This document shows, in pieces, positions 1 through 10,192 of a stretch of DNA of 64,000 nucleotides. A model generated the notes under the pieces. The model did not search any database and had not been told where the DNA came from. It was given only the letters and a program-made list of their open reading frames with translations. The DNA comes from Colocasia esculenta (lineage: Eukaryota; Streptophyta; Magnoliopsida; Alismatales; Araceae), in contig CM024757.1 of NCBI GenBank assembly GCA_014218235.1, forward strand, positions 145,093,371-145,157,370, given 5' to 3'. Every line of letters begins with the position of its first letter. Within the stretch, counting starts at the first letter, position 1. A program made the translations under genes and the position numbers.

Positions 1-2
1 CA

Positions 3-234
3 ATGATTGAGTATTACACCAAGTGGGCAGAAGCCGAAGCATTCACAGAAATCAAAGCATCCACAGTGTGCCGCTTTATCATGAGGAATATCATCTCGCG
101 GTTCGGAGTGCCAAGCAACATCGTCACGGACAATGGACCACAGTTCATCTCACAAGAACTTCAGGACCTCTGTAAGAAATATAACATCACTCTGCATCAT
201 TCATCTCCATATTACCCAGAAGGCAATGGCCAAG
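3..234 (+). pseudogene. Integrase core fragment of element A
   Basis: This piece encodes about 75 residues of a retroviral-type integrase core, the enzyme that inserts retrotransposon cDNA. It starts at the YYTKWAEAEAF segment, passes the second catalytic aspartate (VTDNGPQF) and stops matching right after NGQA, one residue before the catalytic glutamate. It is colinear with residues encoded at about 15166-15394 in element B. The first catalytic aspartate would lie upstream of the window. The glutamate and the whole C-terminal domain are missing because a deletion joins the core to non-coding sequence at about 235, so the copy cannot make active integrase. The open frame that continues to 407 has no recognisable similarity beyond the break. 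Confidence 0.85.
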
Positions 235-1249
235 CCCGGGTAGCTGCACTTGGTAGATGTCTCAACTATGTGGGTCCTACTCTAGCGATGCGTCGGTCAT
301 TCTCTTCTAATTGGTCGAAGTGTAGGGGTAAGGATCGAAAGAGCGAGGTCGTCAACCTAAAGTATATCCTGACAAGAGGAAGTCTCAAACAGGGACGGTC
401 AAAATAAAAAGGGGAAAAGAAACAAAAGAAAAGGAAAAGAAACGAAAGTCCATAACATGATGGGGGCATGGCAAAGAGTGGCTAAGTCCCCGCAGGACGC
501 TCATGAGCCCGGTCGTACGCATGCCCTAAACAATGCAAGCCCATAAGAAAAGACCATAAAGTCCCTTCACAACAGACCCAATCTCTGAATGGTATGCTGT
601 AGGAAGTAGCCGAACCCGACATCCTTGAAACCACATGAGACTTTCCTTAAATAGTCTTCCATCTCTCCCTATAAGATTGAGTCATCTCTTAGGTATGGTT
701 TAACTAGTCGCATCATCAACTAAGGGTGGTCTACAGAGGCAATGTCACCCCTCGACGCACGTCCTAGCCTAGTGAGGTCTGTGGCGAGAACCAGGGGCGA
801 TCAAGACTCCAAACTAGCGGCTCGAACCGGTCTAAGTGTTGTGGCCCAAAGGGGCGAGTACCTTCCGTCTCGCGCGTCTTATTTCAGGAAGGGCTAACGC
901 CAGCTTTAGGCGTCTTTCAAAACTAAAAAAAAAATCAAATATTTCAAACTAAAAAAAAATCAATATTTCAAAACTCCAAAAAAAAATCAAATATTTCAAA
1001 CTCCAAAAAAAAAATCAAATATTTCAAAACTCCAAAAAAAAATCAAATATTTCAAAACTCCAAAAAAAAATCAAATATTTAAAAATTCCAAAAATGTTTT
1101 CAACCACTCCACTCACCTGCTCATGCATGTTATTTATGTCTTTTGCCTATTTAATAAGGCTTATCCCCTTGACCATTTATCAAGGTTGATCAATCGTCGC
1201 ATTTTTAAGGCAAGGGGCTACGCCTAAGAACGGACCTAACCTGTTTCGT
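235..1249 (+). other. Non-coding region downstream of pol in element A
   Basis: No credible gene. Around 390-480 it has the same purine-rich, AAAAGGGGAAAAGAAA-type composition found after integrase in element B (about 16231-16320), so it is the equivalent post-pol spacer. It contains the A-rich tandem repeat at 917-1097. Confidence 0.6.
917..1097 (+). repeat. A-rich tandem repeat, unit about 27-29 bp
   Basis: About six to seven imperfect copies of a unit made of an A-run followed by TCAAATATTTCAAA and ACTCC. Unit length varies with the A-run. The corresponding place in element B (about 16700-16865) is also A-rich with CAAAAATCCAAAAAA units. Hypervariable tandem repeats downstream of pol are known from Tat-clade elements. 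Confidence 0.85.
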
Positions 1250-1322
1250 GTTTGTCTAAGTGTGCAGGGCCCGAAAGAAAGCGACCCTCGTACCTCACTC
1301 GTTACCCTCGCTCAGTCGCAAA

Positions 1323-4144
1323 TCATAAAATAAAAAGATCCATTCCATTCCATTCCATATCATACATGTACATAAGGGGCAAAAGTACAAGCCTCACCGC
1401 TCTCCTCTGTACCCTCAGACGGGGGGGAGATGGAGGGGCCATGACCCTCGGTCCCGTCTCACTCCCCTCAGGTGCCCTCTCGCGCCGTCGCGCCTCCTCC
1501 TCGTTCCTCCGTCGTCCGGAGGAACCCGTCAAGTAGTGTTCGGCAGACCCGCTCGGAATACCGCTCCTGCTAACTGACGAGCGGTTGCGTCCAACCAAGG
1601 CCAGGGCCCTCTCGAGGCCCTTCATCTCGGACCGCAGTAGCTCGCAGCGGTGCCTCTCCTCTCCCAGCTGGGTGTGAAGGTCGCCCGCCTTGGTACGGCA
1701 CCTCGTCGCCTCCTCAGCCTCCTGGCGCCACCTCGACACCTCCACTGCGTTTGGGCGTAGGCGCAGCTCCGCCATCTCCGCCACCAGTGCGGCCGTCTGT
1801 GCTAGAGAGTCTCTCAACTCTACCTCATGCAACATCAAATATCTTGTCAAAACACCAAAAGAAACAAAGAGTCAAGGGGCATCTAGTTGATAACTTTCCC
1901 GCTCCTGCACCTGAGCGAGAGCATCCTCTGCTCGGGCCGCCGCCGCCGCCAATTGGCCCTCCAACACAGAGCGACCAGGGTCCTCTCGGGAGGAAGAAGC
2001 GCCTCCCACCATCTGCTGAGCCCTATCCAACTCCTCTCGCTGCAAAGAAAAACAAGAAGAGTCAGTCAACCAAAGCTAGAAGTAGAAGGGGTAGGGTATG
2101 AAGTACTCACCAGCTGGGTCACGACCGCCTGGAGGTCATCCCTCTGCTGAATGGTAGAGTGGAGGATGCCCTCGAACGAGGCAATCCGCCCCTCAGGATC
2201 AAACTGCAAACACAAGTCAAGTCAATCATGCAATCAATTGAGAACTTAAAAGAGATTAAAAGCAGTAAAACTCACCGGTAGTCGAGACCCCTTATAAACC
2301 TGGGCCCCGTACCTCTGTGCATAGGCACGGAAGTAATCCTCATCGCTCATGGCCTCTGAAGCCACCTCTCTCTCCCGCTGCTCCTAGTCCGTGAGCTGCT
2401 CGCGGACCCGAACTGTCCAGTCAGTCTCCTGCTGGATCCCGCGGAAGCTCCGACCCGATCTCTCCCATGGCCTCTGTCGAGTCGGGAACTCCACCACCAC
2501 CTGGTGGAGTCCCAGTGTGCGCGCAACTAGCCGGTGGTGGAGCGGCACCACGGTGTTAAATGCATGCAGCCAAATGTCCCTACTGAAGTAGGGATGGCCT
2601 CGCTCCACCCACGGTTGGGCGGCGTCATCCTTCCCGACATAGGGAGTCCACTCAACCTGCACACCACAAGCAAAAAGGTCTGTCAGTCGTTTGTCAAATA
2701 AGCAAAGGAAAAGGTGCTAAGGCTAGAAGTACTTACATGGCCAAAGGGAACCGTGTCCAGTGCATCATTAATCAGCGTCACCTGCAGGCGCAGTGACTGC
2801 TCGTCTCGGCGAAACCGCCAGTGCTGTAGAAGAGGCACAGCGTTGGGTCGCCTTGGTACACCGTGACCCAAGGATGGGAGGTGGTAGTATGCCCACACCT
2901 GCAAAACAACTCAGTCAGTACCACAATTAATCAAAATATGCAGAAGAAGAGCAGTAAAGGGTAAGGAAAAGAAGCGTACATGAAGGAGTGGGAAGAACCC
3001 GGCTACCCCCGTCTCCCTACTGGAGGTGCCCAGACTGTCGAAGAGGTGGACCAGGAGGGCCGCACCCCATGCATAACTTCCTATGCTGGACAAGTCCTCC
3101 AGCAGGGGCAGGCATTTGCAGCTGACTGGGTCCTCTCTCGTCCCCAGAATCAACTTCCCGATCACAAGGATCAGGAAGCACCTCAGGTCGCGGTCCACTG
3201 CCACTCCCTCCTCCTCCGCCAACGCTGCTCTGACGTCTGCTGTAAGTCGAGCCATATACTCCGCCGGGCCCTCTCCAGTCTGGTGGCGTGCGTCCGCCAC
3301 CCCGAGTCTTGCCTGCAACCTTGTCCTCGCTACCAAGGAGGATCTCTCCCTCGTCACCTCCAACCCAAGGAGCCTCTCCGCCAACTCCTGGTAGCTCGTG
3401 TAGGTGACCCCGGTCACTGCCTGGCCGTCCACCCGTAGGCCAGTGATCCGTGCCACGTCCTCTAACGTAGGGATCATATGACCCCACGGAAAGAGGAAAG
3501 CGTGGCACTCGGGGTCCCACCTCTCCTTTAATGCCTAAATAAGCACCACGTCGGGCGTCAACTCATCCAATCATAGAAAGGGGCCGAACCCCATCTCCTC
3601 CAACCGGGCCCTCTGAAAGTCCGGCAATCCCCGATAGATTGCCTGGACGATGGCCCACCCAAGTTGGGACCGCAACTCGCTCTGCAAAGCAAACATCAAA
3701 AGCACAAAAGTCAGCTAGGAAAACCACCAAAAGGTCTCAGTCCTGTCATCGTGACAGGGCCCCTAAGAGGTCCGTCGCTTTCAGACTCCTGAAGGCGACA
3801 GGTCGACCCGTCGCCTTCTGAAAGGCGACAGGGGGTCTGTCACCTTCCCACTGGTAATGCGACGGACACCCAGCCGCATTACTAGGGAGACCGAGAGATG
3901 GGTAAAACCCGTTTCCCGGTCGTTTCACTTCGGACAAAAGCCCTACACAAGAGTGCACTACACTCTCCCCATCCCACACACATGGCTTAAGGTCTTGGAG
4001 ACCTACGTTGTTGGGTCCAATCGCTTCATCCTCGCCCGGCGCCACCGCCGCGATGTCTTCCTCCATCGGCATGGCCGGGGCTTCTTCTTCCACCATTGTG
4101 GACGGCCCCTCGTCCGCTTGGCGATGACCAGTCATCTTCTTCAA
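1323..4144 (-). pseudogene. Antisense plant mobile domain (PMD) gene of element A, decayed
   Basis: A multi-exon gene runs against the pol strand. Exon 1 starts near 4144 with an acidic N-terminus. After an intron holding the 3725-3865 word cluster, the main exon runs from about 3679 to 2985 and encodes an ALKERWDPECHAFLFPWG segment followed by IPTLEDVARITGLRVDGQAV. This is the signature of PF10536 (MAIN/MAIL1 family). Further exons near 2902-2742 (VWAYYHLP) and 2662-2387 (VEWTPY, then FNTVVPLHHRLVARTLGLHQ) complete the domain. The last pieces (about 2060-1323) are Glu/Arg/Ala-rich and look like a coiled coil. A TAG at about 3535 interrupts the main exon. Host PMD proteins act in transposon silencing and gene regulation; the role of transposon copies is not known to me. 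B carries a homologue at the same place. Confidence 0.75.
3725..3865. repeat. GTCGC/GCGAC word cluster in intron 1 of the element A PMD gene
   Basis: Repeated words GGCGACAG, GTCGCCTTC, CCGTCGC and TGTCACC in both orientations within 140 bp, for example AAGGCGACAGG followed by CCCGTCGCCTT. It lies between exon 1 and the PMD exon. The same intron of element B has a cluster of different words (19480-19760). Confidence 0.85.
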
Positions 4145-4394
4145 CCGTCATCGGCCTCTACCGCCGCCATATCCACCTCCTTGTTCACCCTCCATCACCA
4201 CACCACCGGGGAAGAGAGGGGAGAAGAGAGAAGGAAAGAGGGAAGAAGAACCACCACCGCCGCCGGCGATCGCCGGTGGAAGGAGGCAGGAAGCGGTCAA
4301 AGAAGAAGAAGGGGAAATCGTCGCCGGAGAAGGGAGAAAGAAGGGAAGAGGAGAAAGCGTGAAGAGAGAAGGGGCGTTGGGCCCAAAATTCAAA

Positions 4395-4545
4395 CCCCTC
4401 TCGGCCTTGTCAACGCGACAAGGGGCTTATCGCCTTCTTATCAGGTCGCGACACTGTCTGTGTCGCGTTCACTTCAGAGGTCGCGCATGTAGACCTGTCG
4501 CCTTCCAGGTCGCGACACAACCTATGTCGCCTTCTTGGTCAGAGA
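4395..4545. repeat. GTCGC/GCGAC word cluster upstream of the element A PMD gene
   Basis: Contains CGCGACAAGG, TATCGCCTTC, GTCGCGACACTG, TGTGTCGCGTTC, GGTCGCG, TGTCGCCTTCC, GTCGCGACACAA and TGTCGCCTTC. The alternation GCGACAC ... GTGTCGC can pair as hairpins. It is just 5' of the start of the minus-strand PMD gene, where a promoter would be expected. Confidence 0.88.
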
Positions 4546-4756
4546 GCAGAACCCTTGGAAAATTGATTTCCATTGCAATCCTCAATGCTTACACCAAATA
4601 AAAGCCATAAAAGCAAAAGCAACATGTCTCTCACTTTCACTACATCAAGTCCCTCCAAAACTCTCAAAAATACAATCAACTCTCTCTCTCAAGCTCACGG
4701 TCCCCAAGTGGCCGGATTTTCTCATGCTCTCAAAGGTACGCCTGGTACGTGGCCCT

Positions 4757-6147
4757 CTACTCCTGCAGCGTCGGTGGTAGTACGTGAATCGCGCACGCCC
4801 GCCATAAGGCCAAAGCACTCCGCACGGCTTGCTCGTCCTCCGGATCTCCCAAGTGCCGCTTCTTCATCGGAGGCAAGTGAGAAGGTGGGAGTACCTTGGT
4901 CCGTGGTTTCCCAACCTGAAGGTAGCACCATTGTGGGTTGTAGAGCACTGTCGCCATGTTCCCCAAAATTTGTAAGTCCAATCCACGTCCAAGTGGAAGT
5001 TGGACTTCCGCTCCGCGTAGCGCCGCGATGTCCAAAGTGAAGTGCTCCACCGGGAGGGTCCTGAAATAGTGCCGCCATGTGCTCCTTGTCTTCTTATCTG
5101 CTGTCCTGCACATAACTCTATCGGGGAATTTGGCCACCCCGCCAATGAAGCACAGTGGATGGCACCCGAAGATCCGGCTATCGGTAGTGGGGTTGTCTAC
5201 GGGCTTAAACATTATCCTCACTCCCAACTAACACTCCAAAAGGATCATAGAGCCATAGAGAAAACCTCCTGTAGAGGCCGAGGTAAGACCCGCATAGAGG
5301 TAAGCCAAAACTGCATGGGAGAGGGAAAGACCCTGCCATACCCCGCTTATAGCACTCAAGCTCGCGTAGTCTATGAGGTGATCTCCGGACGGGAAGAGTA
5401 CCACCCCACACAAGCAAATGGCTACGGCCTTAGCAATTTCTCGGTGGTCCACGCTCTTGTTCTTACATTGAGATATGACCCATTTAGACAACGGCACGAG
5501 ATGGATGGATTGTGGGCTAATCATGGTGTGCACGTCATCGGGATTCGTCATGAATTCACCTAGAACAAGCTTCGGGTTGATAGGCTCCACGGTATAGCTT
5601 ATGTTTTGCTCATCCCCTCGCTTGGTCTTAGGGAGAGCTAAGAACGCCTCGACCTCCTCAAGAAGGACGGTCACCTCGAATTTGGGGAAAATAAAGGTAT
5701 GGGTTTGCGGGTGCCAAAGCTCAACTAAGGCCGTAATACTATGCCAATCGAAGGAGATCTTGTGGTAGTTGTGGGCCGCTATCAAAACGCCCCCCAAACC
5801 CCACTCTCTTAAGAATCGGATCACAAACATGGGTAAGGCCTTGATCATAGGGGTTATCCACGTGAGCTTGGAATATCGGCGGGAGCTGGGGAAGAGCTAA
5901 AGAAGAAGAAAAAAAGGAAAAGAGAGGAGAAGAAGAAGAACAAAGAATTAATGAAGAAATTCAGAGTGAAAATTCATGAAAAATTCAAAAACAATCTACT
6001 TACCTCTCTCACATCCTTGTTCTTGCTCAGGTGGTTGGGGACATCCGTCAACCTCGTAAGAGCGCCATAGATCATCCGAGCACGCTTCAGACCTTCATAA
6101 GCCGCCTCCTCCCCCATGAGAGCACTTGGAGCTCTCTTCATGGCCAT
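4757..6147 (-). pseudogene. Antisense DUF7745-type gene of element A, one intron, nearly intact
   Basis: Exon 1 (6147-6004) starts at ATG and encodes 48 residues beginning MAMKRAPSALMGEE. It ends at a canonical donor (GAGAG|GTAAGT). The intron (6003-5897) has a long pyrimidine tract and ends CTTTAG. Exon 2 resumes in the same phase (LFPSSRRYSKLTW) and encodes the domain core: YHKISFDWHSITALVELWHP, HTFIFPKFEVTVLLEEVEAF, then LFPSGDHLIDYASLSAI. This matches what I know as DUF7745, a domain common in plant transposon-associated proteins. One TAG at about 5230 breaks the frame, after which the same frame continues (GVRIMFKPVDN) to a stop at 4757. The biochemical function is unknown. The in-phase splice argues that this was a real spliced antisense gene, not a chance frame. 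B has a more decayed homologue (20507-21874). Confidence 0.78.
5897..6003 (-). other. GT-AG intron of the element A DUF7745-type gene
   Basis: Minus-strand donor GTAAGT at 6003 and acceptor CTTTAG ending at 5897, with a run of TTCTTCTTC pyrimidines before the acceptor. Length 107 bp. Splicing keeps phase 0 between the flanking exons. Confidence 0.75.
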
Positions 6148-6359
6148 GAAAGCTTCAAAACTTGAAGCGAAGAAGAGAGAGACAGTGAGCTACGAATTTG
6201 GAGCCTCTCATCCCCTATATATAGAGTCATATGACTCCTATTCATGGTTGGAAAGGGTAGAGAAGAACTAATAGGAGTGGGACATTGATTAGAAGGCACT
6301 AAGAGTCCAAGTGGGAGTGAAAAAGGTCAATTATGGGTTGCTGTTTGAGCTCTGGCCGC

Positions 6360-6475
6360 AAAATTCTGTGGTCGCGACACATCGACATGTCGCCTTCAGG
6401 GTGGCGACACAGGAAGCGTCGCCTTCTGGTCATAAGGGTAGCGACCTACCTTCTGTCGCATTCTGTCCAGTATGC
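6360..6475. repeat. GTCGC/GCGAC word cluster upstream of the element A DUF7745 gene
   Basis: Words GGTCGCGACACATCG, ATGTCGCCTTC, GTGGCGACACAGG, CGTCGCCTTCTGG, TAGCGACC and TGTCGCATTC in 115 bp, in both orientations, about 200-330 bp 5' of the gene's ATG (6147, minus strand). Confidence 0.88.
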
Positions 6476-6679
6476 AGTCTCCCACCCATTTCTTTCAAAT
6501 CATTGTTGATTACTTCTCTGTTGAACTTATTCTTTAATGCTTTTCACTTGGTGCATTTCAATTTTTATCGTGCTGATTATTTGAAAATCCATAAAAATAC
6601 AAAAAATCAAAAAAAGACGGCTCGCCAGGTAAGTACAAGTAAGTATTTCTAACCCTGATCCTTTCGCATTACTATATGG

Positions 6680-6804
6680 TATGTACGCTATTATATCATC
6701 TCAAGGACCGGCTGGCTCCCAGTGTGTTCTGGGATCTGAGTTCCCCTACACCAAAAACAAGGATGATCTAGGTGCACACTGCTAATCGTTGGATAGGCCG
6801 TTGG
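6680..6804 (+). other. 3' internal region of element A, left of the B insertion
   Basis: No gene. The block from about 6690 (CAAGGACC, GATCTGAGTTCCCC, CCAAAAACAAGGATGAT, GGATAGGCCGTT) is found again at about 50167-50265 in O and, more diverged, at about 22285-22320 in B, marking all three as one Tat lineage. It continues at 24360. Confidence 0.75.
6800..6804 (+). repeat. Target site duplication of element B, left copy (GTTGG)
   Basis: Five bases directly before the TG of the 5' LTR. The right copy at 24355-24359 is GCTGG, one mismatch. Confidence 0.7.
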
Positions 6805-6884
6805 TGTAGACGCACGATTTAGCCCATCTCCCGCAAGGCTCTTTGGCCCATTAAGCCTCGTTTGACCATTTGTTGACCAGCCTC

Positions 6885-7030
6885 GGATCCCATGTAGACG
6901 GCAGCATCGATGGCCGCCGACTACTGGTTGGCGGCAAGCCGCCTGGACACGGACCCATACAGACGTCCACATCCCTGGACGCCTGCATGCAGTTGGTGGC
7001 CTGATCCCTGGACGTCAACAGGGTTTACCT
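6885..7030. repeat. GACGTC/GGCGGC word cluster in the 5' LTR of B
   Basis: Words GTAGACGGCAGC, ATGGCCGCC, TTGGCGGCAAG, AGACGTCCACAT, CTGGACGCC, TTGGTGGCC and CTGGACGTCAACA. The 3' LTR has the same cluster at about 23195-23325. Confidence 0.85.
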
Positions 7031-7261
7031 GGTCTGCGCAACTACCCCGAGATTCCAGCCCACTTGCACCTTTCTCTCGGCCATGCAACGCATGTAGCCG
7101 TTCCCAACGGGCATATGGGCCACCTAGGCACCCCATTGACCTAGTAAAAATCCTACTTGGCCTTTCCCCATTGGTTGGACCTTTAATGCATGGATTGCCA
7201 AGTGTGCAAGTGTGTTTCTTCACACTTAGGCATCCAAGGCTCTCTACCCTGAGCTCCACTG

Positions 7262-7270
7262 TCTATATAA
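7262..7270 (+). promoter_or_regulatory. TATA box of the B 5' LTR
   Basis: TCTATATAA in a C-rich context, kept in the 3' LTR at 23560-23568. It probably marks the U3/R transition. Confidence 0.6.
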
Positions 7271-8063
7271 CCTCCCTTTGAGCCCTCTGAACCAGGGGGG
7301 AGAGGCTGGATGTCCATATGCTGAAGCTTTGAGAGAGGAGAGAGAAAATCTTACCCAACCTTCCATCACTCATCCTCTTCACTCTCTACACTTGGGACAT
7401 CCAGGAAGCTTGCTTTGGAGCTGGAGGAGTCCTTGCAAGAAGCTACAACAGCAACAACGAGGATCTACACCTCCTTCCCTCTCTCTTCTCTTACTTACTT
7501 TTTAGCTAGTTTGCATGTTGCATACACCTTCCCACTCACCCTAGGCACGTAGGTCACCTTCCTACACACCTAGAAAGGGGTTTCCCAACCAAAAACGGAG
7601 GGAAGAAGGGTGGTCATAGCATTTGGCCACCCCTCTTCTCAAGTCCGCAATCATTACGGGACTTTCCTTTTGGGTCTTTCATACTTCGTTTTGAGCATTT
7701 ACCACACTCCCTAGAGTCTAATAGAGTCTTTGTTTTGGCAGGAACGACCCGCAGAAGACTACGGAGCTCTTCTCCTTTGGCCGGCCGGAGGAGGAGAAGT
7801 TGAAGTCCCACCATCACCCGCAACGTGAGGCCACTACACCGACGTGATCACAGCAACCCCTTGGGCACAGGTAAGGCCCTGGCGATCACCAAATCCCTTC
7901 GTTTCGCTTGTTTGTTTCGTTTTCCTTCTAGTCAACTCAGTCAACCGGAGGGTCAACGTGGTCAACCGGCGACCCCTTCATCGCCAACGAGAGTCCGGCG
8001 GCGTCCGTAAGCATCCGAGAGATCTGGTGACGGAGCGGAAACGAACCATCTACAGCTCTCTTC

Positions 8064-8081
8064 TGGCGATCACGTTGGGAC
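8064..8081 (+). other. Putative primer binding site of element B
   Basis: TGGCGATCACGTTGGGAC begins 9 bp after the LTR end. It starts with the TGG expected from a tRNA CCA end. The tRNA cannot be assigned by eye. The LTR itself contains TGGCGATCACC at about 7880, so a purely LTR-derived motif is possible. Confidence 0.4.
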
Positions 8082-8144
8082 AACTAGTGCTGCTGCGGTC
8101 TCTGTGAATCCAGGTAGATGGCAAGCGAGCTTGCCGCCTATCCA

Positions 8145-8285
8145 GGTAAGCGTCCACATCTCCTGCCGTTTAGTGTGTGTTAGGGTCCACATATGTCGTC
8201 GTTTACTGTTTCTTAGCGTCCGTCGATCATGCCGTCAATTTGTTTCTGATGAACTGAGCGTCCATATGCATGCCGTTTACTTCAC
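8145..8285. repeat. GCGTCC/GCCGTTTA word cluster in the B leader
   Basis: Four successive units with GCGTCCACAT ... CTGCCGTTTAG, GGTCCACATATG ... GTCGTTTAC, GCGTCCGTCGATCATGCCG and GCGTCCATATGCATGCCG. These are the same words as in the LTR and around the antisense genes of B. Confidence 0.8.
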
Positions 8286-8755
8286 AGAAACTGTTTTTTT
8301 TTTGCTGTTTTGATCTGATTTTGCTTTCTGTTTGCTTCCTATTTGTTTCTAACAGTCCTCAGTCACGGGGGGTCCCATCCTCTCATCTGTTCTAGCCTCC
8401 CCTCACATTTTAGGATCACCCTTCCTTGGTTTACAACCTTTTACTCGGGGATTCCCTCTCGGGTAAATCGGGTTGGCTCCAAGGAAAACTCTGTAAGTCC
8501 CTAAATTCCGTGGATTCCCTCACGGTACGGGGCAGGAGGACCTTTACCCTCCCTGTCTAGCTCACCTACTCACCGGGTTCAAGTGAGACTTGAGAGAACG
8601 GCCTTTTAAATCAAGTCAAGTAAATACACAACTTTGATCTTTAAAAGTTTGGGGACGTTGTTTGATAACATTGTTTGGTAGAAATCCATACTTCTGCTGA
8701 AAACAGTGTAATCACTTCAACTTAAACCATTTCAAAAAAAGTAGGTTGTGTGCTA

Positions 8756-10192
8756 ATGGACACTTGGTTGGATCCTGTTAATATGGCTAATGAACCGACA
8801 TTTGAGTATGATGATAATGTCAATGAAGTTGTCGGTATGATAAACACTAACAATCAGCCCGAGGAATCAGTCCAATCATCCTCCCAGCCGACAATGAGGA
8901 GGTCAGCTTGAGGGTCAACCCCACTCATCCCCAAAGTACTCAAGAGGACCCCGAGTTTTCCAAACTCATGTCCCGCTATTCGCCCGACGATATCATTTCT
9001 ATGCTTTCCAAGCATACCATTCGGGCAGCGGCTTCTCCTTCCCCTCCAGCCCATTCTCCTTTCCATGCTTCCTTATCTAGGCCCACTCCTAGGCCTCTCA
9101 CCCCTTCCCAAATTCCTGTATCCCCCATCCCTATCTCCACTCCTATTCCTCCCACTCCTTTACCTACTTCTACCCCAATTCCTCCACCCATCCACCCATC
9201 CTATGTCCAAACCACTCCTCCCGCTCAATCCGAATCCATGTCCGGTCTGAGACAGAGGGTCTTATTGGAAACTCTTGGCTGAATCTCTGTCCCTTTCCAA
9301 GCCTCATTCACTCCAAAACTACTGCAAGCTCCCCAACGCTTACTTCCCTCCGGGTTTCAAGGCCCCGAAGTACCGCAAGTACGACGGGACCTCCGATCCC
9401 CAATTCCATCTTGCTGGCTTCACCATGGACTCCCATCGGTGGCTGTACGATCGGGTCCTCTTAGTCCACCTCTTCCAACAATCGTTAGAAGGGGAAGCTT
9501 TGAGGTGGTTCACCTCTTTACCCGCGTCGGACCTGGTTAATTTCGACATAGTCTCCGAGCGATTCATCTCTCACTTCTCATACATGGCCACTCAAGTCCC
9601 TACACTCCCCGACTTGGTGGCGGAAAAGATGAAGGCGAACGAAGACTTTGTCACTTATGCCAACCGATGGAGGTCCATGGCCTCGAGGGCAGATATTCCT
9701 ATCCCTGAGTCCCAGGCCATAACTATGTTGGTTACCAACACCACCCCCGCTCTCCGTTCCATCTTGATGTTGAGTGAGTTCCCCTCCTTCGCGCATCTAT
9801 ACAACAGAGCCAGGGTGATTGAAAATCAGATCAAGGACTCCTCTCTCCCACATTTCTTCGAAGGGAAGCCAAAGGCACGTAAGGCTCCCGCGGCACCCAC
9901 CACCGAGGGGGTGACCATCAATGAGTCTGTCAGTGCCTGCAGCCAGCCTTTGAGGCCTCCCAACAAATCCTCCCATCCGCCTTCTAACCCTTCTTCCAAC
10001 CCTCACCAATTCCCATCTCACCCTCCAAGCCTTACTCCGCCGTTCCCCCTCCTTCTGGATACACCCGACCTGGCCCCAAAAGGTCACACTATCCTCCTCT
10101 CCCTGAGACTCTCGAGGACGTATTCTTCGCCCTCATGTCCTGTGATGCAATTCAACTCCCCCCACAAAGGGAGAACACCAATTCAAGGGTAG
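8756..10192 (+). pseudogene. Decayed gag of element B
   Basis: Gag forms the particle that packages element RNA. A candidate start is the ATG at 8756 (MDTWLDPVNM), which runs to a TGA at 8909; the frame is taken up by 8908-9282, a Pro/Ser-rich segment. A further shift leads to 9275-10192, which has the retrotransposon gag domain (PF03732-like): YDGTSDPQFHLAGF, LVHLFQQSLEGEALRWF, VSERFISHFS and ANEDFVTYANRWR. At least two frameshifts separate these parts. The nucleocapsid part with its C-P-Y-H-x-T-H-G-H ... C knuckle follows in another frame from about 10200. Confidence 0.82.

Larger units (their letters stand above)
6805..8054 (+). repeat. 5' LTR of element B
   Basis: 1250 bp, begins TGTAGACG and ends CATCTACA, a short inverted terminus. 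The 3' LTR matches along its whole length; I counted about 10 differences in the first 225 bp and fewer later, many of them C/T or G/A at CpG. Contains a word cluster, a TATA box and a block shared with the A and C LTRs near 7735-7805. Confidence 0.93.
8055..8755 (+). other. Untranslated leader of element B
   Basis: Sequence between the 5' LTR and gag. It holds the primer site candidate, the leader word cluster and, from about 8350, T/C-rich non-coding sequence. No gene seen. Confidence 0.65.

Noticed and set aside
1252..1536. Plus-strand frame opposite the PMD gene end
   Set aside because: Shadow of the minus-strand coiled-coil exon.
4148..4393. Overlapping open frames on both strands in GA/TC-rich sequence between the two A antisense genes
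   Set aside because: Low-complexity purine/pyrimidine stretch upstream of the PMD gene; no domain.
6910..7281. Open frame of 123 codons in the B 5' LTR with a twin at 23208-23579
   Set aside because: Overlaps the word cluster and TATA box of the LTR; kept only because LTRs are copies.
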